A stretch of 64,000 nt of DNA from Burkholderia sp. MS389 (GCF_016899425.1 NZ_CP045995.1:2728001-2792000); one strand, 5' to 3'. Shown: positions 8,716 to 15,764, counted from the stretch's first letter. Numbers and translations: made by a program. The notes: generated by a model from the letters alone, not told the origin.

Positions 8716-9561
8716 ATGCCGATGATGACCGACGCACCGCATTCTTCCTCGTCCGCCGAACCGCTCGAACTGGGCGGCGAGCTGTGGCTGCGCGCCGGCG
8801 AACAGACGCTCGGCGGCGCGACGCGCATCGCGCTGCTCGCGGCGATCGGCGACACCGGTTCGATCACGCGTGCGGCGAAGGCGGTGGGCCTCAGCTACAA
8901 GGCCGCGTGGGACGCGGTCGACACGATGAACAATCTCGCCGGCGAACCGCTCGTCGCGCGTTCGACCGGCGGCAAGGGTGGCGGCGGCACCACGCTGACG
9001 CCGCGCGCGACGTCGCTGATCGCCGCGTTCCGCGCGATCGAGCGCGAGCATCGCCGTTTCATCGAGGCCGCGAGCGCGGCCGTTGCCGGCTTCGACGTCG
9101 ACTGGGCGCTGATCGGGCGGATCGGGATGAAGACGAGCGCGCGCAACCAGTTGTTCGGCAAGGTCGCATCGATCGTGCGCGGCACCGTCAACGACGAGGT
9201 CACGCTTGCGCTGCCGGGCGGGCAAGCCGTCGTCGCCGTGCTGACGCACGAAAGCGCCGAGGCGCTCGGGTTGCGGGAAGGCGCGGACGCGTGCGCGCTG
9301 GTGAAGGCGTCGTGGGTCGTGCTCGCGGTCGACGAGGGCGGACCCGACCTGAAGGTGTCCGCGCGCAACCGGCTGCGCGGCGGCGTCGAAGCCGTCACGG
9401 CGGGCGCGGTCAACAGCGAGGTGACGCTGGCGCTCGACGGCGGCGGGACGCTGACGGCCGTCGTGACCAACGACAGCGTCGATGCGTTGCAGCTCGACGC
9501 CGGTCGGCGCGCGATCGCGCTGTTCAAGGCGTCGAGCGTGATTCTGGCGGTGACGGGCTGA
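8716..9561 (+). CDS. modE: ModE, molybdate-responsive transcriptional regulator
   Basis: About 281 residues: an N-terminal winged helix-turn-helix (IGDTGSITRAAKAVGLSYKA, about residues 39-58, then DTMNNLAGEPLV) followed by two tandem TOBE/Mop molybdate-binding domains (MKTSARNQLFGKVASIVRG and KVSARNRLRGGVEAVTAG). This is the full ModE architecture. Molybdate-bound ModE represses the molybdate transporter genes, which lie just downstream on the other strand, and a matching operator sits before modA (13187-13210). Several Met codons cluster at 8716, 8722 and 8725; the choice among them is uncertain. Confidence 0.92.
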   Translation: MPMMTDAPHSSSSAEPLELGGELWLRAGEQTLGGATRIALLAAIGDTGSITRAAKAVGLSYKAAWDAVDTMNNLAGEPLVARSTGGKGGGGTTLTPRATSLIAAFRAIEREHRRFIEAASAAVAGFDVDWALIGRIGMKTSARNQLFGKVASIVRGTVNDEVTLALPGGQAVVAVLTHESAEALGLREGADACALVKASWVVLAVDEGGPDLKVSARNRLRGGVEAVTAGAVNSEVTLALDGGGTLTAVVTNDSVDALQLDAGRRAIALFKASSVILAVTG

Positions 9562-9613
9562 CCCGCGCGGTAGCGCGGCTTGCGTTGGCCGGCGGCCGGC
9601 GTGCGGGGCGGGG

Positions 9614-9653
9614 CGAAGCCGGTGCCGCACGCGTGCGCATCGCACCGGCTTCG
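9614..9653. terminator. Bidirectional terminator between modE and modC
   Basis: A 12-bp perfect stem, CGAAGCCGGTGC / GCACCGGCTTCG, lies between the convergent ends of modE and modC. The T-run is short, so strength is uncertain. Confidence 0.5.
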
Positions 9654-9742
9654 TTTCCGCGTTCAGCATGTGCCGCGACGCGGCTGCTCCCAGGCTCCAA
9701 CGTGGCGACCGGCGCCACGCTCACGACCACGGCGTCGCGCGC

Positions 9743-10444
9743 TCAGGTGACGCGCGTCGGCCACTCGGCATGCGGCGAACTCGCCTGCACGCGTCCTTCG
9801 CTCAACTGCACGACCTGATCGCCGAACGCGGCGACGTCGTCGGGGTCGTGCGAGATCAGCACCATCGGGATGTCGAGCCGCGCCTGCAGCTCGGCGAGCT
9901 CGTGGCGCATGCGCTGGCGCATCGCGCCGTCGAGCGCCGCGAACGGTTCGTCGAGCAGCAGGATGCGCGGCTGCGCGACCAGCGCACGGGCGAGCGCCAC
10001 GCGCTGCTTCTGCCCGCCCGACAGTTGCGACGGATATTGCCCCGCGAGCGATTCGAGATCGAACGCGCGCAGCCAGTACGCGACCTCCGGCGGCGCCGTC
10101 TTCGCGCGCGGGTTGCGCAGGCCGGCCGTGAGCCCGAACGCGATGTTCTGCCGCACGTTCAGATGCGGGAACAGCGCGTAGTCCTGGAACAGGTACGCGA
10201 CACGGCGTTCGCGGGTCGGCACGTCGATGCGGCGCGCGGCGTCGAACAGCGGCTCGCCGTTCAGCGTGATCGCGCCTGCGTCGGGCGTCAGCAGCCCGGC
10301 GATCGCCTGCAGCGTCATGCTCTTGCCCGCGCCCGACGGCCCGAACAGCACGACGCGCTGCGTCGTCGCCGTGAACGACACGTCGAGCGTGAAGCGGCGC
10401 TCGGCGTTCGCGTAGGTCTTGCGGATATCGACGACGACGCTCAT
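9743..10444 (-). CDS. modC: ModC, molybdate ABC transporter ATP-binding protein, short form
   Basis: A complete ABC ATPase: Walker A FGPSGAGKSMTLQAI (~32-46), Q-loop LFQDYALFP, signature SQLSGGQKQRVALARAL, Walker B RILLLDEPFAALD and H-loop ISHDPDD. At 233 residues it ends soon after the H-loop and lacks the C-terminal TOBE regulatory domain of the usual ~350-residue ModC; molybdate sensing may rest on ModE's two TOBE domains. GGAGG lies 6 nt before the ATG. It would normally follow modB directly, but a TnpB element (about 10515-11674) now separates the two, so its supply of modAB transcript may be reduced. Confidence 0.88.
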   Translation of the reverse strand: MSVVVDIRKTYANAERRFTLDVSFTATTQRVVLFGPSGAGKSMTLQAIAGLLTPDAGAITLNGEPLFDAARRIDVPTRERRVAYLFQDYALFPHLNVRQNIAFGLTAGLRNPRAKTAPPEVAYWLRAFDLESLAGQYPSQLSGGQKQRVALARALVAQPRILLLDEPFAALDGAMRQRMRHELAELQARLDIPMVLISHDPDDVAAFGDQVVQLSEGRVQASSPHAEWPTRVT

Positions 10445-10604
10445 GCGGGCCTCCGCCGAAGCGGGCCGGCTGCCGGACGACAGACGTGATACGGGCAGCG
10501 CAGGTGCTTCATCAGAATTTGCTCCGAGAAACCCCGTCCTTCAGGACGGGGAGGAGAGGCGTGCTGTTGACAGACAGCTTCTTCCACGGGTTAGGATCAC
10601 CTGC

Positions 10605-11657
10605 ATGATCCTTGTCTATCGCTACCGGGTGAAATCGCTCAACGGACTGCTCAACAAGCAGAGCCGCGCGGTGAACTACGTCTGGAATTTCTGCAACGAC
10701 ACGCAGAAGCACGCGCTCAAGTGGAGCAAGAAGTGGCCGACCGGATTCGACCTGAACGTGCTGACAACCGGCAGCAGCAAGGAACTCGGTATTCACTCCG
10801 GCACGATCAACGCAACATGCGAGCAATATGCGAAGTCGGGCAGCCAGCACCGTCGGCCCTACCTGCGCTATCGCGGCAGGAAATCGCTCGGCTGGGTGCC
10901 GCTGAAGGGCCGTGACCTGAAGCGCGAGGGTGACGCGTTCCGTTTCGCCGGCAACATGTTTCGCGTGTTCAACAGCCGGCCGCTTCCCGAAGGCAAGATC
11001 AAGGATGGGACCAACTTTGCGCAGGATGCACGCGGCAACTGGTTTCTCAACATTGTGATCGAGATGCCGGATGTTCCGGCCCGACCTATCCGTTCCGGTG
11101 TGGGCATCGATCTCGGCCTGAAAGACTTCGCCGCACTTTCGACCGGCGAGAAGCTGCCCAATGACCCGTTCGGTCGACGAGCGGCGGAAAAGCTGGCGAA
11201 AGCGCAACGAGCGCGAAAGCACAAACGGCATATCGCGAAGCTGCACGCGAAGGTGGCGAATGTCCGCGCCGACTTCCAGCACAAGCTCGCGCTCGATCTG
11301 GTGCGGCGCTTCGATTACATCGCGGTCGGCAACGTGTCGGCCGCAAAACTCGCCAGAACCAGAATGGCGAAAAGCGTCTACGACGCATCCTGGTCGTCCT
11401 TCCGAAACAAGTTTCGTTACAAAGCGATCGCGCACGGGGCCACGCTCGAGGAAGTCGACGAAAGCGGTTTTACCCAGTCCTGTTCGGCGTGCGGGTCGCA
11501 AGCCAGCACGACGCGGCCGAAAGGTATCGCGGGACTGAGAATAAGAGAATGGGCCTGCAGTGGATGTGGTGTCGTGCATGATCGAGATATCAACGCTGCG
11601 CTGAACATTCTCCGATGCGGACGTGCATCGCCAGGTGTGGGAATCCTCTCCCTTTAG
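10605..11657 (+). CDS. tnpB: TnpB, RNA-guided RuvC-like endonuclease of an IS200/IS605-group element
   Basis: About 350 residues from the ATG at 10605; the frame stays open upstream without meaningful sequence. Visible parts are an N-terminal helical/WED region (YRYRVKSLNGLLNKQSRAVN), RuvC-I GIDLGLKDFAALSTG with catalytic D169, a zinc ribbon (CSACG ... CSGCG) and RuvC-III HDRDINAALNIL. The usual RuvC-II Glu (family pattern I-x-V-E-D-L) is replaced: the line reads FDYIAVGNVSAAKLA, with Gly at residue 242. A Glu at 286 (EVDESGFTQSCSACG) is a candidate replacement. TnpB nicks or cuts DNA guided by an RNA from the element's right end and thereby retains the element. No A-type transposase is present here, so mobility would need one in trans. 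Confidence 0.88.
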   Translation: MILVYRYRVKSLNGLLNKQSRAVNYVWNFCNDTQKHALKWSKKWPTGFDLNVLTTGSSKELGIHSGTINATCEQYAKSGSQHRRPYLRYRGRKSLGWVPLKGRDLKREGDAFRFAGNMFRVFNSRPLPEGKIKDGTNFAQDARGNWFLNIVIEMPDVPARPIRSGVGIDLGLKDFAALSTGEKLPNDPFGRRAAEKLAKAQRARKHKRHIAKLHAKVANVRADFQHKLALDLVRRFDYIAVGNVSAAKLARTRMAKSVYDASWSSFRNKFRYKAIAHGATLEEVDESGFTQSCSACGSQASTTRPKGIAGLRIREWACSGCGVVHDRDINAALNILRCGRASPGVGILSL

Positions 11658-11674
11658 GCGGAGGAGGACGTCAA
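11645..11674 (+). other. Right end of TnpB element / predicted omega-RNA 3' scaffold
   Basis: Hairpin CCTCTCCC-TTTA-GGCGGAGG followed by AGGACGTCAA. By analogy with characterised TnpB systems the omega-RNA covers the end of tnpB and this right end, and its guide is the flanking DNA starting at about 11675, which is the 3' end of modB. Inferred from position and structure only. Confidence 0.5.
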
Positions 11675-12348
11675 GTCAACTGGCTCCGCCGGGCGCGCGA
11701 CGGCACGAGCCAGCCGGTCGCGAGCAGCACGAGCACGCAGGTGATCGACGTCACCAGCACGAGGAAGTTGGCCGTGTTGTCGTCGCCGGCCTGCACGGCC
11801 GCGTAGATCGCGACCGACAGCGTCTGCGTGCGGCCGGGCAGGTTGCCGGCGATCATCAGCGTCGCGCCGAATTCGCCGAGCGCGCGCGCGAACGCGAGCA
11901 GCGCCCCGGCGAGAATCCCGCGCGTAGCGAGCGGCAGCGTGACGCGGAAGAACACCGCGGCTTCGCCGAGCCCGAGCGTGCGCGCGGCGCGCTCGAGATG
12001 CGGATCGACGCCCTCGAACGCCGCGCGCGCCGATTTCAGGATCAGCGGAAACGCGACGACCATCGACGCGATCACCGCGCCTTGCCACGTGAACACCAGT
12101 TCGATGCCGAACCTGTCGAGCCACGCGCCGAACACGCCGCGCCGGCCGAGCAGCACGAGCAGGTAATAGCCGAGCACCGTCGGCGGCAGCACGAGCGGCA
12201 GCGTCAGCACGGAATCGACGACGTCGCGCAGCGGCGAGCGCCAGCGCGCGAGCATGAACGCGGCCGCGACGCCGAGCACGATGTCGAGCGCGGTCGCCCA
12301 GCCGGCAACCTTCAGCGACAGCAGTAGCGGGACCCAGGCGTCTTGCAT
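11671..12348 (-). CDS. modB: ModB, molybdate ABC transporter permease
   Basis: A 225-residue inner-membrane permease with about five helices. It starts LLLSLKVAGWATALDIVLGVAAAFMLARW and carries the ABC EAA loop (AFEGVDPHLERAARTLGLGEAAVFFRVTLPLATRGILAGALLAFARALGEFG region). It lies 10 bp downstream of modA. Its stop codon, read at 11673-11671, coincides with the TCAA right end of the TnpB element, so the last residue(s), ...SQLT, and the stop appear to be contributed by the insertion. Membrane function is probably intact because only the extreme C-terminus is affected. Confidence 0.9.
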   Translation of the reverse strand: MQDAWVPLLLSLKVAGWATALDIVLGVAAAFMLARWRSPLRDVVDSVLTLPLVLPPTVLGYYLLVLLGRRGVFGAWLDRFGIELVFTWQGAVIASMVVAFPLILKSARAAFEGVDPHLERAARTLGLGEAAVFFRVTLPLATRGILAGALLAFARALGEFGATLMIAGNLPGRTQTLSVAIYAAVQAGDDNTANFLVLVTSITCVLVLLATGWLVPSRARRSQLT

Positions 12349-12358
12349 CGCGATTCGC

Positions 12359-13153
12359 TCACTTGGCGGGCTTGAAGCCGAACGTCGACAGCACGGCCTG
12401 GCCCTGCGGCGACGCGACGAAATCGATGAACGACTGCGCCTGCGCGGCGTGGCGGCTGTCCTTGACCACGGCGATCGGGTAGGTGATGGCCGTCCGGGTC
12501 GGCACCGTCAGCGCGATTTTCACGCGGCCCGGCATGATCGCCGCGTCGGTGCCGAACACGAAGCCTGCGTCGACCTCGCCGCGCGCGACGTAGTCGAGGC
12601 TCTGGCGCACGTTGGCGGCCAGCACGCCCTTCGTGCTGACCGCATCCCACACCCCGGCCGCGCGCAGCGCGCCCTCGGTGTAGCGGCCGACCGGTACCGA
12701 CGCCGGGTCGCCGTACGCGATGCGCTTCACGCCCGGCGCGGTCAGGTCGTTCAGCGACGTCGGCGCGGCCGCGCGGCTGTCCGCCGGCACGATCAGCACG
12801 AGCGAGTTCGCCGCGAAATCGCGGCGCGTGCCGGGCACGATCACCTTCTCGTTCACCGCCCGATCCATCGCCTTCTGGTCGGCCGACGCGAACACGTCGG
12901 CCGGCGCGCCCTTGGCGATCTGCTGCATCAGCACGTCCGATGCGCCGAAGTTGAACAGCACCCTGGTGTCCGGATGCTGCTTCTCGTACGCGTCGCCGAC
13001 GGCCTTGAACGCGTTCGTCAGGCTGGCGGCCGCCGACACGACCAGTTCGTCGGCGGCGCAAGCGGGCGCGCTGAGCGCGATCCCGGCGGCGAGCGTGGCG
13101 ATCGGCAGTAAGCGAAGCAGGGCGCGGCGAAGCGGACGGACGGTTGAGCGCAT
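12359..13153 (-). CDS. modA: ModA, molybdate ABC transporter periplasmic binding protein
   Basis: A periplasmic substrate-binding protein with a Sec signal peptide (RPLRRALLRLLPIATLAAGI...APACAA|DELVVSAAAS). Typical ModA elements follow: SAAASLTNAFKAVGDAYE, FNFGASDVLMQQIAKGAPADVFASAD and YPIAVVKDSR. It is the first gene of modABC. The ATG at 13153 (264 aa) is preferred over an in-frame ATG at 13186, because the latter abuts the operator and probable -10 region; homologues start near MRSTVRPL. Expression should be repressed by molybdate-ModE through the site at 13187-13210. Confidence 0.92.
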   Translation of the reverse strand: MRSTVRPLRRALLRLLPIATLAAGIALSAPACAADELVVSAAASLTNAFKAVGDAYEKQHPDTRVLFNFGASDVLMQQIAKGAPADVFASADQKAMDRAVNEKVIVPGTRRDFAANSLVLIVPADSRAAAPTSLNDLTAPGVKRIAYGDPASVPVGRYTEGALRAAGVWDAVSTKGVLAANVRQSLDYVARGEVDAGFVFGTDAAIMPGRVKIALTVPTRTAITYPIAVVKDSRHAAQAQSFIDFVASPQGQAVLSTFGFKPAK

Positions 13154-13186
13154 GGGAGTTCGTCGTGAATGGGTGGAAACCGTCAT

Positions 13187-13210
13187 CGTAATATAGGGCG
13201 GGTTATAACG
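13187..13210. promoter_or_regulatory. Predicted ModE operator upstream of modA
   Basis: CGTAATATA-N7-TTATAACG is an imperfect inverted repeat matching the described ModE box layout (CGnTATATA, 6-7 nt, TATATAACG). It directly precedes modA and overlaps a possible -10 (TATATT on the minus strand), as expected for repression. Confidence 0.7.
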
Positions 13211-13247
13211 CTCGACATACTGCTCATGCGGCGGTGCGCATGAAATG

Positions 13248-13320
13248 ATCAGACGTGAAGATCAGACGTGAAAACGGGCGGTGAAAACGGGCGGTGAAAA
13301 CGGGCGGTGAAAACGGGCGG
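13248..13320 (+). repeat. 13-bp tandem repeats downstream of the PAP2 gene
   Basis: Four perfect copies of GTGAAAACGGGCG (13268-13319), preceded by a related 13-mer, ATCAGACGTGAAG (13248-13260), and a partial second copy. The array sits just beyond the stop of the PAP2 gene and ahead of modA. The 13-nt period is non-coding in every plausible frame. Confidence 0.9.
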
Positions 13321-13324
13321 CCGG

Positions 13325-14023
13325 TCACGCGTGAAGCACAGGCGGCGCCGATTCGGTGCGCTGCAGCGACGACGGCTGCGACGCGGGATGGTAGTTCGGA
13401 TTGGCCTTCCAGCGCGCGCGGACGAACGGGCGCTCGTGGCCCGACAGTTCCAGCGCGACCTTGGTGACCCAGCGATGCGACGGCACCGTGAGGCCGTGGA
13501 GCGCGACGGTGACGAGCGCGAGGCTCGCGACGACCGCCGGCACCGACCAGCGGTGCGGCGCCGCGCGCCACGAGCCGGCGATGAACGCGAGCGCGGCGAT
13601 CGCGCCGACGATGCAGCCGGTGATCGATTCGGACGGCGAATGCGCGTCGAGCGCGACCCGCGACACGCCGACCGCGACGCCGGCCGCCAGCCCGAGCGCG
13701 ATGCCGGCGATTCGCACCGGCGTGCGCGTGCGGATCAGCGCGAGGAAAATCGCGACCGGATACACCGACGTCGACAGCATCGCATGGCCGCTGAACCCGG
13801 TGAAATCCCACGCGCGGATGCCGATGCCCCAGCCGAGGAACGCGATCTTCGTGAGCGCCACCACGCCGATCGCGGCCGCGAGCACGCCGAGCCACGCGGC
13901 CGCGCGCTGCCACGAGTAGCCGAGCGCGAGCCAGACGGCTATCGTGATCGCGAGCGGCAACGTCAGGCCGGCGCCGCCGAACGCGGTGATCATGATCCAC
14001 AGGTGAGCGGGCAGGTCGAACAT
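13325..14023 (-). CDS. PAP2-superfamily membrane phosphatase
   Basis: About 232 residues with several membrane helices. The acid-phosphatase core is recognisable: GFSGHAMLSTSVYP (C2, SGHA) and SRVALDAHSPSE (C3, SR-x5-H). The C1 motif KxxxxxxRP is not conserved; KIAFLGWGIGI occupies the place. Members dephosphorylate lipid phosphates or undecaprenyl diphosphate at the membrane. The ATG at 14023 (MFDLPAHLWIM) starts at the first hydrophobic segment; a longer frame to 14206 adds unlike sequence. Tandem 13-bp repeats lie just past the stop codon. Confidence 0.78.
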   Translation of the reverse strand: MFDLPAHLWIMITAFGGAGLTLPLAITIAVWLALGYSWQRAAAWLGVLAAAIGVVALTKIAFLGWGIGIRAWDFTGFSGHAMLSTSVYPVAIFLALIRTRTPVRIAGIALGLAAGVAVGVSRVALDAHSPSESITGCIVGAIAALAFIAGSWRAAPHRWSVPAVVASLALVTVALHGLTVPSHRWVTKVALELSGHERPFVRARWKANPNYHPASQPSSLQRTESAPPVLHA

Positions 14024-14200
14024 CGGGAAGGGGACGAACGAAGGCGGGACAATGCTTAAATCAACGCGCGAGCCGGGAAGAACGACTACAACGGATACAA
14101 GCGACCAAACCCCAGTATAGCGCCGCGTCCGCATGAGGCCCGTTTTTTGCGCTGCCGGGCACGCTCGGCGAGCAGGAAAAATCCTGGAAACAATGTTATG

Positions 14201-14211
14201 GTGCATTGCAC
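14201..14211. promoter_or_regulatory. Short palindrome upstream of the PHB-depolymerase-like gene
   Basis: GTGCA-T-TGCAC is a perfect 5-bp inverted repeat about 70 bp before the esterase start. It resembles TGC/GCA symmetric sites reported for the PHB regulator PhaR, but that link is only suggestive. Confidence 0.3.
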
Positions 14212-14281
14212 AAAGTCAAACGATGCATCCGTTGCGGCGCCTTCATCGCGCCCCTATTTTTCCTGACTGCGAGCCCGATCG

Positions 14282-15391
14282 ATGACCAAAAGTCTGACCA
14301 AGGTGTGGCTGGGCGGCATGAAACGCATGCTGTCCCCGGCCGCCAAGCGCGCGGCGCGCGACGCGCAGCGCATCACGCGCGACGCACTCGAGGCCGCGGC
14401 CTCTCCCGCCGTGTCCGATCCGTCCCCGCCACGCGAATCGCGCGTGCGGCCGCGCGCGGCCGCGTGGGCGGCGGGCGAGTGGACGCGCGGCGAACATCCG
14501 ATGGCGCCCGCGCTCGGCCGCCTCGTCCAGAATCTCGCGTACGGGCTTTACGTACCGCCCGGCCGCCGGCGTGGCGCGATGCCGCTCGTCGTGATGCTGC
14601 ACGGGTGCCAGCAGTCGGCGGACGAATTCGCGCAGGGCACGCGAATGAACCTGCTGGCCGACAAGCACGGCTTCGCGGTGCTGTACCCGGAACAGTCGCT
14701 GCGCGCGCACGCGCATGGTTGCTGGCACTGGTATGAAGACACCGACCGCGCGGGGCGCGGCGAGGCGGACACGGTGGCGGCGCTGGTCGACGCGCTGGTC
14801 GACGAGCACGGCTTCGACGCGTCGCGCGTCTACGTCGCGGGGCTGTCGGCCGGCGCGGGGCTTGCGTCGCTGCTTGCGCTGCACCACCCGGACCGTTTCG
14901 CGGCGGTCGCGTTGCACTCGGGCCCCGCGTTCGGCGAAGCGAATTCCGGCATCACCGCGATGGACGTGATGCGCCGCGGGCTGCGGCAGAACCCGGCCGC
15001 GGCGGTCGACGCGCTGGTCGATGCCGGTGCGTATCCGGGCATGCCCGCGCTGATCGTCCAGGGCGACGGCGATCATGTCGTCGCGCCGAAGAATGCCGAT
15101 CAGCTGACCGTCCAGTTCATGCGCCTGAACGGGCTCGCCGACAGCCGGGGCGCGCTGCGCGGCGGCGAGCGCGTCGAGACGCGCAAAACGGGCGTCCAGA
15201 TTACCGACGTGTGCCGCGACGGCGAGCCGGTCGTGCGGCTGTGCCACGTGAAAGGGCTCGATCACGCGTGGGCCGGCGGCGACGAAGCCGTGCCGTTTCA
15301 CGCGGCGGTCGGCCCCGACGCCAGCGCGATGATCTGGGCTTTTTTCGAAGCCCATCGCCGCACTGTGGCGACCGAACGACGCACCGTTTGA
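14282..15391 (+). CDS. PHB-depolymerase-family esterase
   Basis: A 369-residue alpha/beta hydrolase of the esterase_phb type. An N-terminal ~70-residue basic, alanine-rich segment with no clear signal peptide precedes the hydrolase fold. Features: oxyanion-hole LVVMLHGCQQSADEFAQGTR, lipase box GLSAGAG with the nucleophile Ser (about residue 189), an Asp in VQGDGDHVV, and a C-terminal His in KGLDHAWAGG. The TRMNLLADKHGFAVLYPEQ block is a family signature. It probably acts on intracellular or short-chain polyester oligomers. No phaC, phaP or phaR gene is nearby. Confidence 0.85.
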   Translation: MTKSLTKVWLGGMKRMLSPAAKRAARDAQRITRDALEAAASPAVSDPSPPRESRVRPRAAAWAAGEWTRGEHPMAPALGRLVQNLAYGLYVPPGRRRGAMPLVVMLHGCQQSADEFAQGTRMNLLADKHGFAVLYPEQSLRAHAHGCWHWYEDTDRAGRGEADTVAALVDALVDEHGFDASRVYVAGLSAGAGLASLLALHHPDRFAAVALHSGPAFGEANSGITAMDVMRRGLRQNPAAAVDALVDAGAYPGMPALIVQGDGDHVVAPKNADQLTVQFMRLNGLADSRGALRGGERVETRKTGVQITDVCRDGEPVVRLCHVKGLDHAWAGGDEAVPFHAAVGPDASAMIWAFFEAHRRTVATERRTV

Positions 15392-15406
15392 TCGACGCTG
15401 GTCAAA

Positions 15407-15444
15407 GACTAGGGTTTTCCCTATAATTCGGGAAAACCCTAGTC
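15407..15444 (+). promoter_or_regulatory. Promoter of the DUF3563 gene enclosed by a perfect 15-bp inverted repeat
   Basis: GACTAGGGTTTTCCC (15407-15421), TATAATTC (15422-15429) and GGGAAAACCCTAGTC (15430-15444). The perfect -10 hexamer TATAAT forms the start of the 8-nt spacer. A weak -35 (TGGTCA, 15399-15404) lies 17 bp upstream. A regulator bound to both arms would occlude or contact the -10. A cruciform is also possible. No T-run follows, so it is not a terminator. Confidence 0.75.
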
Positions 15445-15471
15445 CAGAACCTTTGAACAGCGAGATCGACC

Positions 15472-15648
15472 ATGTACCTGCTGAGCCACCTCTTCCTGAT
15501 GCTGACCAAGAACGCTGAAAAGGCCGCGAAAGAGCGCGCCGACGCGTACCTGGCCGAAGCCACCGACATCTACGATCTCGAATTCCGCATGCGCAAGATC
15601 GATCGCGACGCGGCAATGAACCGTCCGTATTCGATCGGCGCGCGCTAA
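15472..15648 (+). CDS. DUF3563-family small protein
   Basis: A 58-residue protein, MYLLSHLFLMLTKNAEKAAK at the N-terminus and RPYSIGAR at the C-terminus. A short amphipathic or membrane-leaning N-terminal helix precedes a charged helix with EATDIYDLEFRMRKIDRDA. Proteins of this family are small, common in Burkholderiales and have no established function. The gene has its own strong-looking promoter with the palindrome at 15407-15444 and ends at a bidirectional terminator, so it is a monocistronic unit. Confidence 0.88.
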   Translation: MYLLSHLFLMLTKNAEKAAKERADAYLAEATDIYDLEFRMRKIDRDAAMNRPYSIGAR

Positions 15649-15693
15649 GCGGCGCACGCGGGCCTGCCGGCCCGCCATTTCGACGAATCGTGC

Positions 15694-15733
15694 AAAAGGG
15701 CGCGTGCGGCATGGAGCCGCACGCGCCCTTTTT
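15694..15733. terminator. Strong bidirectional terminator (DUF3563 gene / ohr)
   Basis: A perfect 17-bp stem, AAAAGGGCGCGTGCGGC / GCCGCACGCGCCCTTTT, with a 5-nt loop and flanking A and T runs. It serves the convergent DUF3563 and ohr genes. Confidence 0.9.
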
Positions 15734-15764
15734 GTACTCTACTGCAGCCGCAACCTGCGTCGCG

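Larger units (their letters stand above)
10515..11674 (+). mobile_element. IS200/IS605-group TnpB-only insertion element between modB and modC
   Basis: The element carries one gene, tnpB, and no tnpA. The left end contains a perfect hairpin, CCCCGTCC-TTCA-GGACGGGG (10532-10551). The right end contains CCTCTCCC-TTTA-GGCGGAGG (11645-11664, one mismatch), followed by AGGACGTCAA. These subterminal imperfect palindromes and the TCAA-type right terminus are characteristic of IS605-like elements, which lack terminal inverted repeats and make no target duplication. The right end is placed at 11674. The left end is not visible to the base and is approximate. tnpB runs opposite to modABC. Confidence 0.8.

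Noticed and set aside
13248..13320. Possible CRISPR array
   Set aside because: Units are 13 bp and directly adjacent without unique spacers.
15407..15444. Terminator of the PHB-depolymerase-like gene
   Set aside because: The stem lacks a following T-run and contains a perfect TATAAT directly upstream of the DUF3563 gene.
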